A stretch of DNA of 64,000 nucleotides. It comes from an uncultured Treponema sp. Lineage in GTDB: Bacteria; Spirochaetota; Spirochaetia; Treponematales; Treponemataceae. The DNA is taken from NCBI GenBank assembly GCA_910584475.1, contig CAJUBD010000016.1:1-64000 (forward strand), written 5' to 3'. Of this stretch, positions 52,567 to 60,046 are shown in pieces. Both the position numbers and the translations under genes were made by a program. Under the pieces are notes generated by a model. The model saw only the letters and a program-made list of their open reading frames with translations. It was not told the DNA's origin and did no database searches. The stretch's first letter is position 1; every line of letters starts with the position of its first letter.

Positions 52567-53285
52567 TTTTTCTCCAAATGCACGATTATGTCGTCTAGAG
52601 TGGGCGAGGAGATTCCGATGTTAGAATATTTTTCTCGGAAACGCTCAAGTGCGCAACTTTCGATGATTGTTCCGTTTCTTATGTAGGTTATCGAGTCGGC
52701 GCATTTTTCCAAATCGTTCGTGATATGCGTGGAAAAGAAAATGCCGCGCTCGCCGCCACAAACATATTCTTTGAACAGAGTCGTAAGTTCATCGCGCGAA
52801 ATCGGATCAAGCGAAGATGTCGGCTCGTCGAGAATCAAAAGCCTCGCGTCATGGCTCATCGCAAGCGCGATCTGATATTTTATTTTCATTCCCGCCGACA
52901 AGTCTTTTATGCGCTTGCTTTCGTCCAAATCGAATTTTTTTATCAGCGAAGAATATGTCGAGTCGCTCCAACTTGCGAAAAAGTTTTTTGTGACTTTCGT
53001 GATAGCCGAAATTTTTTTCAGCTCGTAAAAACATTCCGCTCCAGTTATGTAGCCGATCGAATTTTTCACCGCGTCTTCGTTTTGGGAAATGTCGAAGTCA
53101 TTTATGACGACTTTTCCGCTTTCAGGATGAACGAGCCTTAGCATGGATTTTATAGTCGTGGATTTGCCGGCGCCGTTTCTGCCGATGAAGCCCATTATCT
53201 TTCCTTTTTCCAAGGAAAAACTCACGCCGTCCAATTTGAATTGAGGATAGGATTTGCAAAGGTTCGTGACTTCCAAAAGCGGCAT
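52563..53285 (-). CDS. ABC transporter ATP-binding protein
   Basis: 240-aa ATPase: Walker A GRNGAGKST (about residues 36-44), a signature loop in the degenerate form KDLSAGMKIKY, Walker B LLILDEPTSSLDP and switch His in STHIT. The overlap with the permease gene shows it energises that exporter. The degenerate LSAGM in place of LSGGQ is common in this bacitracin/antibiotic exporter-like branch. GGCATAAAAAATTCCC upstream lacks an obvious strong ribosome-binding site. Confidence 0.9.
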   Translation of the reverse strand: MPLLEVTNLCKSYPQFKLDGVSFSLEKGKIMGFIGRNGAGKSTTIKSMLRLVHPESGKVVINDFDISQNEDAVKNSIGYITGAECFYELKKISAITKVTKNFFASWSDSTYSSLIKKFDLDESKRIKDLSAGMKIKYQIALAMSHDARLLILDEPTSSLDPISRDELTTLFKEYVCGGERGIFFSTHITNDLEKCADSITYIRNGTIIESCALERFREKYSNIGISSPTLDDIIVHLEKK

Positions 53286-53471
53286 AAAAAATTCCCTACG
53301 CTATTTTACAATTTGCTTTTTTGCTTGTCAAGTTTTTTCGAGTGAATTATCAAATCTAAATGATAAAATTCGCCCCATAGTTGTGAGGGGAAAAAATTCG
53401 CCCTTGCGACACAATACAGAGCGACCATGCGTGTGGAGAATGGGGACAGGCACGGCCGCTTTTTGCGACTG

Positions 53472-53516
53472 AAAAAAGGTTGTGAGAGAAATCCCATTCT
53501 TCTCGCAGCCTTTTTT
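53472..53516 (+). terminator. Strong intrinsic terminator before the mobile region
   Basis: AAAAAAGGTTGTGAGA (53472-53487) pairs along its length with the TCTCGCAGCCTTTTTT segment ending at 53516 (two G-U pairs). No coding gene ends here on the plus strand, so it terminates either a short upstream RNA or transcription entering from the chromosome. Confidence 0.8.
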
Positions 53517-53543
53517 ATTTTTATTGCCGGAAGCCGCAGTAAA

Positions 53544-53569
53544 AAAATGTAGCAACGTTGCTACATTTT
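53544..53569. promoter_or_regulatory. 26-bp perfect palindrome, candidate parS/operator
   Basis: The centre is TGTAGCAACGTTGCTACA (53548-53565), extended by four A:T pairs on each side with no mismatch. It lies 55 bp upstream of parA in a par locus, the typical place for a centromere site bound by ParB or an autoregulatory operator. Confidence 0.72.
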
Positions 53570-53623
53570 GAAAGGCCGTCTTGGGCAGGCAGGCACGCGC
53601 TGCGGATTCCGGAAGGAAGCATT

Positions 53624-54394
53624 ATGGTAATAACATTTTCAAGCATGAAAGGCGGGGTTGGAAAATCGACCGTCGCCGTGCTGCTGGCGAACAACCTCGC
53701 GGCGCGCGGCAAGAAGGTCCTGTTCTTCGACATGGACACGAACAACTCGTCCACAATCTACTACACGACGGGAATCGCGGACGAGTTCCCGTCGCAGAAC
53801 GTGGCGGAGGCGCTGAGCAGGAGGAGTGTGGAGGGCTGCGCGGTAAAGTCGCGCATAGACAACGTGGACATCGTGCCCTCTAGCCTCAGGCTCTTCGACA
53901 TTCGCTCCATCGACTACCACGCCCTGAAGAGGACGCTCTCGGAAACCGCGTCGGCCTACGACTGCGTAGTCATAGACACCGCGCCAACCTACGACAACCT
54001 CGTGATGAACGCGCTCTACGCGGCCGACCGCATCCTAACACCCGTCCAGCTGGACTCCTTCAACCTCACGACATTGCGCTTCCTGAGGACACACCTGTAC
54101 GACGAGCTTCAGGAGCAGGTGGAAAAATGGTTCGTGTTCTATTCGTTCTGGAAGGACAACCTTGCCTCGTTTGAGTTTTCAATCCAGTCGCAGTTCGCGG
54201 CCATCTTCGAGAGCGAGTTCGACAATATCCTCAACATAGAGGTCCCCTCCACGCCCGCGGCGCAAAAGTACACGCAGACCGCCGAGAAAATCTCAACCAG
54301 CTCGCGCATGGTAGGAAACCAAAGGCTCGCGACGGCAATCAACCGCCTCGCGAACTTCATCACCGGCGAGGACACGACGGTCCAAAGGTTCTAG
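53624..54394 (+). CDS. parA: ParA family ATPase
   Basis: 256-aa deviant Walker-type partition ATPase. SSMKGGVGKSTVAVLLANNLA (deviant Walker A with the signature Lys) begins at residue 7; VLFFDMDTNNSST is the A' motif and CVVIDTAPTYDNLVMNAL the Walker B. No N-terminal HTH, so it is the short (type Ib/Soj-like) form. GGAAGG precedes ATG 53624. With ParB downstream it segregates the element. Confidence 0.92.
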   Translation: MVITFSSMKGGVGKSTVAVLLANNLAARGKKVLFFDMDTNNSSTIYYTTGIADEFPSQNVAEALSRRSVEGCAVKSRIDNVDIVPSSLRLFDIRSIDYHALKRTLSETASAYDCVVIDTAPTYDNLVMNALYAADRILTPVQLDSFNLTTLRFLRTHLYDELQEQVEKWFVFYSFWKDNLASFEFSIQSQFAAIFESEFDNILNIEVPSTPAAQKYTQTAEKISTSSRMVGNQRLATAINRLANFITGEDTTVQRF

Positions 54395-54409
54395 CGGAGG
54401 GAGCTTCGA

Positions 54410-54725
54410 ATGAAGGGCAGACATTCCGACAGGAACGACATTTCCGTGAAGCACTACAAAAGCTTCTACGAGGCAGCCAAGCAGCTGCCGACCGACATAG
54501 AACGACTGGCGTTCTATGTCGGAATCGACGAATACAGGTTCGAGGGCAAGCCCCCCCGAATCCGACAACCCCGCTCTGAAAATAGCGTTCACGCTCGCCA
54601 AGTCGAGAATAGACGCGGACGCGAGGGCGAGCTGGAACGGCTCGAAGGGAGGCGCGCCGAGAGGCAACAGGAACGCGGCGAAAAAACAACACGGTTGTTC
54701 CAAGAAAACAAGCGGGGATGCATAA
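54410..54725 (+). pseudogene. DUF6291-like protein, frameshifted in a C7 tract
   Basis: The first frame (from 54410) gives 49 residues ending FEGKPP; the +1 frame continues ESDNPALKIAFTLAKSRID...SWNGSKGGAPRGNRNA to 54725, which is the C-terminal pattern of DUF6291-type plasmid/phage proteins. The switch falls in seven C at 54551-54557; six C would restore one protein of about 104 aa. Function unknown; such proteins are often near replication genes. Phase variation, decay or a sequencing error are all possible. Confidence 0.75.
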
Positions 54726-54739
54726 TGTCGCCGACAAAA

Positions 54740-54812
54740 TTGCGCGGGCGTCATAAACTTAAGTTTGCATCGTAAACTTATTGTTCGCACATGGCTTTTT
54801 ATGGGAGGAAAA
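54740..54812 (+). repeat. Leader hairpin before parB (class B-like)
   Basis: TAAGTTT (54761-54767) pairs with AAACTTA (54774-54780), followed by GTTCGCACATGGCTTTTTAT and GGGAGG just before parB. The GGCTTTTTATGGGAGG end matches the ends of the chromosomal class B units, so the motif is shared by chromosome and element. Confidence 0.55.
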
Positions 54813-54816
54813 ATAA

Positions 54817-55824
54817 ATGGCGAGACTGGTAACTTTGGCAAAAGCCGGCGGCAAAGCTCCGTTCGCTGACGGCGGGCTGAAGCTCAGCAAGTCGATACAG
54901 ACAAGCGAAATCGAGCCACACGAAAAATTCAGGACGCTCTTCAAGATTGACGAGGACGTGCTCCAACGCATAACAGGCTCGATGAAGAAAAGCGGTTTCG
55001 ACGCGTCGCAGCCCGTCCACATCTGGAAGCACACCGACGATGCCGGAGTCACGCACAACTATCTAATCGACGGCTACACTCGGCTTTCCGCATGCGAAAA
55101 GGCCGGAATAACGTCCGTCCCATATTACGAGGACAAGTTCGACACGGAGGAACAGGCGTTCATGCATGTCCTGCATCTTCAAGTGGACAGACGAAATCTC
55201 GCTCCCGAAGAACTCCTGAAATTCGTCGAGGAGCTTATGGGCTCGGAATATGTAAGGAGCACGAAGGGAAGGACGACCGAAATAATCGCCGACACCTTGG
55301 GGCTTTCCCCACGGACGGTTCAGAAGGCGATAAATGTCATAGAGAACGGCGACGACGAAACAAAGGAAAGGATCGCCTCCGGCGAAATTACGATAAACAA
55401 GGCGGACAAGGAAATTCAAAAAAGGAAGAAAAAAAAGTCGGCGAAACCCGCCGAACGCGACGGCACGGAAGATTCTGGCGACATCTCAGACTCCCTTTCG
55501 GAGGGAAACGCCGGGAATCCGGGCGCACTGAACTTCTCGCACTCCGACGGGCAGGAGCACGGCGCGGACGAGCGGATCAAGGGAAGGCTCGACATGGACA
55601 ACGAGGCCGATGTGCGCGTCGCGGAGAACCGCCGCATATTCCTTGACGGTCGACGCGAGGGATACGAGAAGGGCTTTTCCGACGCGGCGTACAAAATCTG
55701 GGAGACGATAGTCGGGATGCTCCGCGACGGCAAGGCCGCCGACGACATCGAAAGCGACGAGCTGTTCGAGGACTTTTCCTATGTCATCCTTTCCGAGAAG
55801 CTCGGCATGGGCTACAAGGAATGA
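54817..55824 (+). CDS. parB: ParB/Spo0J-like DNA-binding protein
   Basis: 335 aa. The ParB N-terminal nuclease-fold domain covers about residues 30-125 (IEPHEKFRTLFKID, then LIDGYTRLSACEKAGI, equivalent to the CTPase GERRxRA region with GYTRLSA). A helix-turn-helix follows (TTEIIADTLGLSPRTVQKAINV, about 152-172). The linker 195-250 is charged and low in complexity. It likely binds the palindrome upstream of parA. GGGAGG ribosome-binding site. Confidence 0.87.
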   Translation: MARLVTLAKAGGKAPFADGGLKLSKSIQTSEIEPHEKFRTLFKIDEDVLQRITGSMKKSGFDASQPVHIWKHTDDAGVTHNYLIDGYTRLSACEKAGITSVPYYEDKFDTEEQAFMHVLHLQVDRRNLAPEELLKFVEELMGSEYVRSTKGRTTEIIADTLGLSPRTVQKAINVIENGDDETKERIASGEITINKADKEIQKRKKKKSAKPAERDGTEDSGDISDSLSEGNAGNPGALNFSHSDGQEHGADERIKGRLDMDNEADVRVAENRRIFLDGRREGYEKGFSDAAYKIWETIVGMLRDGKAADDIESDELFEDFSYVILSEKLGMGYKE

Positions 55825-55850
55825 ACGGAGTCGCACAAAGGAGGCGGTGC

Positions 55851-56033
55851 ATGAGACCCGAGAACTGGGGCGACTTCCTGCGCATGGCGAAGTACATGAG
55901 GGAAGCGCAGAAGCGTTATTTCAAAAGCTGCACGGGAATGGACGAATGCAAGAGGCTGGAAAAAGAATTTGACGACGCGATAGCGCACATAGAAAGATGC
56001 CGCACAGAGCGCGCCCAAAGAAAGCTCTTTTAA
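55851..56033 (+). CDS. Small hypothetical protein
   Basis: 60 aa, basic and helical (FLRMAKYMREAQKRYFKS), with four Cys in the second half. AAAGGAGG precedes the ATG at 55851. No family recognised; it lies between parB and a one-helix membrane peptide. Confidence 0.65.
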   Translation: MRPENWGDFLRMAKYMREAQKRYFKSCTGMDECKRLEKEFDDAIAHIERCRTERAQRKLF

Positions 56034-56074
56034 TTTTCTATCGATAAAATGCCGTTGAACGGGAGTAAAAAAAC

Positions 56075-56185
56075 ATGAATATTGTAACGACTGTCGCCTT
56101 TGTCGCGCTGATCGCATTCCTTGCGGTCGCCGCCGCCGGAAGCGTCTACCTGAACATTTTCTGCGACGACAAGGAAAAATTTTGA
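56075..56185 (+). CDS. 36-aa single-helix membrane peptide
   Basis: ATG 56075 with GGGAG 9 nt upstream. Residues 5-28 form one hydrophobic helix (TVAFVALIAFLAVAAAG), followed by a short acidic and basic tail. The TGA overlaps the TTG start of the initiator gene by 4 nt (TTGA), so its translation may set the level of the initiator. Confidence 0.6.
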   Translation: MNIVTTVAFVALIAFLAVAAAGSVYLNIFCDDKEKF

Positions 56186-57210
56186 TAAAGAAAGAGAACT
56201 ACGTCCAAATATCCGGCTGGATGATAAGCGAACTCAACCTCTCGGGCAACGAGCTCATCGCCTACGCCCTCATACACGGCTTCTCGCAGGACGGCAAGTC
56301 GGTGTTCAGGGGAAGCCTTTCTTACATGCAGGAATGGCTCAACTGCGGCTCGCGACAGACCGTCATAAAGACCGTGAAAAGCCTGGTAGAGAAGAATTTC
56401 ATTGAAAAAAGAATCCTTTACAAGGACAACGAAATAATAGGCTGCGAGTATTGGACCGTCATCTCAAGAAACAAGGACTGCAAAACTATGCAAGGAGGCG
56501 GTCCAAAAAATGGACTACCCCTGGTACAAAAATTGGACCACCCTGGTCTAAAAAATGGACTAGGGGGTAGTCCAAATTCTAGACACAATATACTAAATTC
56601 AAATTCTAGCGATACTGCTACTGTTGCCGCGATAAAAGCCGCGACGGACAGAATCTTCGGGGAAAATTTCTTCGATTATGAATTTCCAAGCAAGGCGGCG
56701 GAATTCCTGTCCTCTCAAAATATAGACGACATCGACTCGTACCTCGAATTCATCAAGGGAAAGTCCAGCGAGAAAAAGGCGAGAAGTCCGCGCGGATTCG
56801 CATACAAGATTTTCTTCCAGACGGACATAGCGGAGGAATTCAGGAAAAGGCAGTGGCAGCTCATTCTTGAAAAAGAAAAGGCGGAAAAGAGGAAATATGA
56901 AGAAGAAAAGCGCAGGATGGAATGTCCTGCCTGCGGCGAGCGTTTCTCCTCAATGCATTCAAACTCCTGCCCGAAATGCGAGTTCCAAGTTTCGGACTTC
57001 TGCAACGCGGAAAAAATAGCGCGCCACAAAAAATACATGTCCCTTTCGGAAACCATGAGGAAGAAATACGACGAGGAATTCATGGGCTTCAAAGGCGACA
57101 TTCCGATGCTTCGGAGGCTCTCGTATTTCGCCTCCCCGCAAGGAACGGACGAGCGGCGGAAGTTCATAGCCGCGCTCGACAAGAAGTATGGCATTGACGA
57201 AGGCGGGTAG
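56182..57210 (+). CDS. Replication initiator-like protein (winged helix, zinc finger)
   Basis: 342 aa from a TTG coupled to the preceding peptide. An N-terminal winged helix (ELNLSGNELIAYALIHGFSQ, SLSYMQEWLNCGSRQTVIKT, about residues 12-75) resembles phage and plasmid replisome organisers. A low-complexity middle (PKNGLPLVQKLDHPGLKNGL) is encoded by 22-23-bp DNA repeats. Near residue 250 lies a zinc finger, CPACGERFSSMHSNSCPKC. I infer that it binds its own coding-region repeats as a replication origin, as lambda O does; no helicase loader is next to it. Confidence 0.75.
   Translation: MIKKENYVQISGWMISELNLSGNELIAYALIHGFSQDGKSVFRGSLSYMQEWLNCGSRQTVIKTVKSLVEKNFIEKRILYKDNEIIGCEYWTVISRNKDCKTMQGGGPKNGLPLVQKLDHPGLKNGLGGSPNSRHNILNSNSSDTATVAAIKAATDRIFGENFFDYEFPSKAAEFLSSQNIDDIDSYLEFIKGKSSEKKARSPRGFAYKIFFQTDIAEEFRKRQWQLILEKEKAEKRKYEEEKRRMECPACGERFSSMHSNSCPKCEFQVSDFCNAEKIARHKKYMSLSETMRKKYDEEFMGFKGDIPMLRRLSYFASPQGTDERRKFIAALDKKYGIDEGG
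56500..56585 (+). repeat. Iteron-like repeats inside the initiator gene
   Basis: Three direct repeats start at 56500, 56523 and 56545 (consensus GGTCYAAAAAATGGACTACC, period 22-23 bp), followed by a diverged half copy in TAGTCCAAATTCTAGAC. Each unit is itself partly palindromic (GTCC...GGAC). The arrangement matches replication-origin iterons within an initiator gene. Confidence 0.72.
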
Positions 57211-57264
57211 CCGTAAAAGGATGCCCGCAGAAATCATAAACAAAAACGACATTGGAGGTAAATG

Positions 57265-57714
57265 ATGTCAGACTTGAACCATCTTGTCATACAAGGCAGG
57301 ATTGCGAAGGACGCTTCGCTTCGCATTACGGCGACTGGAAAGAAGGTCGCGAGCTTTCCGTTGGCAAGCAACTGGACGCACAAGAACGCGGCCGGGGAAT
57401 ATGAGGATTCCGCGAATTTTTTCACGGTGTCCATGTTTGTAAACTCGGATAAATTCGCAGGTCGCCTCGTGAAAGGCCAGACCGTCATCGTCGAGGGACA
57501 CCTCAGACAGGACCGCTGGGAGCAGGACGACGGACAGAAGCGAAGCCAGAACAGCATCGCGGTATCAAGGCTTCACCTTGTGTTCCCGAAGAAATCCGCC
57601 GCCGAAGGAATCCAAGAAAACAGCGACACGCAGGAAAACGAGGATATGGTGTTCGACGACGCGCTGCCTGTCGAGGACATCTTCATGGACGGCGAAACCG
57701 ACGGGGCGTGTTGA
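57265..57714 (+). CDS. ssb: Single-stranded DNA-binding protein
   Basis: 149-aa OB-fold SSB: HLVIQGRIAKDASLRITATG, VASFPLASNW and VKGQTVIVEGHLRQDRWEQDDGQK are the family strands and loops. The second of two adjacent ATGs is chosen for its 6-nt distance from GGAGG (57254-57258). The tail is acidic but ends DGETDGAC instead of the usual DDIPF tip, so recruitment of host repair proteins may be lost. Confidence 0.9.
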   Translation: MSDLNHLVIQGRIAKDASLRITATGKKVASFPLASNWTHKNAAGEYEDSANFFTVSMFVNSDKFAGRLVKGQTVIVEGHLRQDRWEQDDGQKRSQNSIAVSRLHLVFPKKSAAEGIQENSDTQENEDMVFDDALPVEDIFMDGETDGAC

Positions 57715-57717
57715 GAG

Positions 57718-58002
57718 ATGAATGTCCATGCTTCGTTTCACATAGGACAAGCGCTCAATAAAATTTTGCGGCTAGCGGGCGGCAAGCTGAACAACATGAT
57801 ATGTTTCATCGACTCTCGCTGCACGCCGCTGGCCGTGCTTGCGGCAGGAATCGCCGGCACGGCGATAATTTTCATAGCTGGCTCGCTGAACCGCTACAAC
57901 AAGTTCGACTGGTGGAACTGGAAGCGGCGAGCGGCTTGGAGCAGCGCGAGGCTTTGGGCATTGCTGCTCCTGACAAAGGGAGGTCTTCAAATACTGAAAT
58001 GA
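57718..58002 (+). CDS. Small membrane protein, unknown
   Basis: 94 aa with one clear membrane helix (PLAVLAAGIAGTAIIFIAGS) and a second hydrophobic stretch near the C-terminus. The RRAAWSSARLW segment faintly recalls the post-membrane part of VirD4/TraG coupling proteins, so a truncated N-terminus of such a gene is conceivable. A GAGAG site precedes the ATG; the stop overlaps the next start. Confidence 0.55.
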   Translation: MNVHASFHIGQALNKILRLAGGKLNNMICFIDSRCTPLAVLAAGIAGTAIIFIAGSLNRYNKFDWWNWKRRAAWSSARLWALLLLTKGGLQILK

Positions 58003-58349
58003 ACACGATTTCTGTAATCGGAAAAGTCAACAGGGATGCGATGGCGACATTGGTGAAAAATTCGGATGGCGCGGAAACGCCGCTTGTGTCGTTCACGCTC
58101 ATGGACACGGGACTGCCGTACATGAAAAGCGACCCGATGTTCATCGAAGTGAATTTCATGCGGGAGCCCGCGATGCACCTGTCCACCTTCCTAAAAAAGG
58201 GAAAAGAGATTATGGTCACGGGATGTCTGAGAAGCAAGACTTATGTCACACAAGGCGGAGAGAAAAAAACAAAGTATTTCATTTCTGCCGACTATGTTCT
58301 TCTTACGGGACAAAGGCAAATTAAAAAAGGAGCGCAAAATGAAAATTGA
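57999..58349 (+). CDS. Second OB-fold, SSB-like protein
   Basis: 116 aa. TISVIGKVNRDAMATLV, PLVSFTLMD, MFIEVNF and KKGKEIMVTGCLRSKTYVTQ reproduce the SSB strand order, with an extra YFISADYVLL strand at the end, and no acidic tip. ATG overlaps the preceding TGA. An element-borne ssDNA- or RNA-binding protein distinct from the first SSB. Confidence 0.75.
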   Translation: MNTISVIGKVNRDAMATLVKNSDGAETPLVSFTLMDTGLPYMKSDPMFIEVNFMREPAMHLSTFLKKGKEIMVTGCLRSKTYVTQGGEKKTKYFISADYVLLTGQRQIKKGAQNEN

Positions 58350-58563
58350 AATTTCGGTAGAGTTGGACGAAAAAGACGTCGCATCTTTGGCGGCAGAGTA
58401 TGAGGGCAATGAAAGCTCGTTCGTCCATGAATTTTCGCGAAGGATTCTAGAGGCGACGGCAAGAGCCACAGGAAAAATGAGGGAAACAGCGCGCATCATT
58501 GAAAACGCGAATCCTTTCGGAATCCTCGTTTTCGAACAGTCGGCAACAAAGGAGGAAATGTAA
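58339..58563 (+). CDS. Small hypothetical protein
   Basis: 74 aa, begins MKIEISVELDEKDVASLAAE; overlaps the previous gene by 11 nt and has AAAAGGAG upstream. Helical, no recognised family. Confidence 0.65.
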   Translation: MKIEISVELDEKDVASLAAEYEGNESSFVHEFSRRILEATARATGKMRETARIIENANPFGILVFEQSATKEEM

Positions 58564-58565
58564 AG

Positions 58566-58865
58566 ATGAAGGATTTCAGAAACTATCAGGGCGTTAGAAT
58601 ACTGACCGAAGAAGGAAACATCGCGAACGGCGACTACATTCTTGACGGGGTTACAATCCGATGCAAGAACGGACTACTGAATGACAACGTTGACGACGAA
58701 GGGCGTGTGCAGCCAGCGATTGAAACGCATGACGGAAGCCATGTCGAGCATTGGAAAGAAGGCCGACTTCATTGCGATGACGCGGCGGCGGTCATCGACA
58801 CCTTAGACGGTTACGAGTTATGGTTTTTCGAAGGTCAAGAAATTCTTTCGGGCGAAAAGAAGTGA
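58566..58865 (+). CDS. Hypothetical protein with MORN-like ending
   Basis: 99 aa. The HWKEGRLHCDDAAAVIDTLDGYELWFFEGQE segment resembles the -x-GKLHNENGPAV-x- repeats common in phage and spirochete hypotheticals. AGGAGG lies upstream. Function unknown. Confidence 0.68.
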   Translation: MKDFRNYQGVRILTEEGNIANGDYILDGVTIRCKNGLLNDNVDDEGRVQPAIETHDGSHVEHWKEGRLHCDDAAAVIDTLDGYELWFFEGQEILSGEKK

Positions 58866-58876
58866 AGGAGATTCGG

Positions 58877-59695
58877 GTGGAAGCAAAAGCCGAAAAATCC
58901 GAGCGAATGTCGCAGGCAGAATCCGAAAATGACAACCGTTTGCAGACGAGTCTTGCCCAAGGTCTGAGACCGAAAAGGGAGGCTCTTCCGTATTCGAGGC
59001 CAGAGCATCTCTCAGGAATCGAGAAAGCCGTCATCGAACTCACGGAAGAACTTTCTAACATAACGGACTTGCGCGAGGCATTGGAACACGCGCTTGCTAG
59101 CAGAAATGCGGCAGATGATAATTTTCAGCAGTCGGTTGTGGGTTACTTCAACTCGCTCCAAAAAAAATTCGACGAGTTCAGCGAAAGGCTTGCGCACGAG
59201 GTAGACTACGGTCGCGAACTTGAGGAACGCATAAAGAACGCGGACTACTCAAGGCAGGTCTTGCTTCTTGAAAAGGAACTTCAAGAAGAGCGGGCAAAGA
59301 TAGCGATTTTCATCGGCGAAATTTCCGACTTGGTAAAGGAAAAGATGTGGCTCGTGGAGGAAAAATGCTCGGAGTTGAAAAGCGCGGACGACCTCATAAA
59401 AGAGGCTATAATGAAATTCCGCACGGATACATTTTCCGCCACCGAAAACGAGTACAAAGCTTTAAAGGTCAACTGCGAGAGCCTTCTTCGGTCTTTCACA
59501 GAGGACGCGCAGAAAACCCTTGAAGCAGTCAAAAAACAGTCGATGGACTTCATCTCGCATTGTGAAAGCGAGAACAAGAACTTGATAAGGCAAGTGCCGG
59601 GAATAAAAGGAAAACTCGGATTTGAAAGCTGGCTTGTCCTCGCGCTGGGCTGCGTCGGAATCGCAAGCCTCATCGCGCGGCTTTTCTTGGGATGA
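58877..59695 (+). CDS. Coiled-coil protein with C-terminal membrane anchor
   Basis: 272 aa from a GTG 6 nt after AAGGAG (58865-58870). Long heptad-like helices run from about residue 45 to 235, and a single hydrophobic helix (SWLVLALGCVGIASLIARLF) ends the protein, placing the coiled coil in the cytoplasm. The topology resembles plasmid mobilisation accessory proteins, but no family is recognised. Confidence 0.7.
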   Translation: MEAKAEKSERMSQAESENDNRLQTSLAQGLRPKREALPYSRPEHLSGIEKAVIELTEELSNITDLREALEHALASRNAADDNFQQSVVGYFNSLQKKFDEFSERLAHEVDYGRELEERIKNADYSRQVLLLEKELQEERAKIAIFIGEISDLVKEKMWLVEEKCSELKSADDLIKEAIMKFRTDTFSATENEYKALKVNCESLLRSFTEDAQKTLEAVKKQSMDFISHCESENKNLIRQVPGIKGKLGFESWLVLALGCVGIASLIARLFLG

Positions 59696-59712
59696 CGAAA
59701 GGAGGGCAACGG

Positions 59713-60027
59713 ATGAAAGTGTATGTCGCTGGGAAGGTCACGGGGCTTCCCGAAGACGAGGTGCTCAGAAAATTCGACAGGAGCGGAGCGACGCTCAAAA
59801 AGGACGGGCACACCGTGATGTCGCCCGCCGTGCTCGTCCTGAACAGGGGCTTCGGGCACGAGGACTACATGCACGTCTGCCTCGCCATGATCGACGTGTG
59901 CGACGCGGTCTACATGCAGAGGGACTGGCGGAACTCAAAGGGGGCGCGCATGGAGCGGGAATACGCCACCGAACAAAAGAAGCTGATCATTTATGAGGAC
60001 GAGCCAACGAGGACGACGGAAAAATGA
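59713..60027 (+). CDS. DUF4406 protein (deoxyribosyltransferase-like)
   Basis: 104 aa: MKVYVAGKVTGLP, GHTVMSPAVLVLNRGFGHEDYM and CDAVYMQRDWRNSKGARMEREYA match DUF4406, related to nucleoside 2-deoxyribosyltransferases and frequent in phages and ICEs. GGAGG upstream. May act on nucleotides; unproven. Confidence 0.82.
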   Translation: MKVYVAGKVTGLPEDEVLRKFDRSGATLKKDGHTVMSPAVLVLNRGFGHEDYMHVCLAMIDVCDAVYMQRDWRNSKGARMEREYATEQKKLIIYEDEPTRTTEK

Positions 60028-60046
60028 AAAGGGAGCGACGGAAGGC

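Noticed and set aside
57718..58002. VirD4/TraG coupling protein
   Set aside because: Only a short stretch recalls the family and there is no ATPase domain; kept as an unknown membrane protein.
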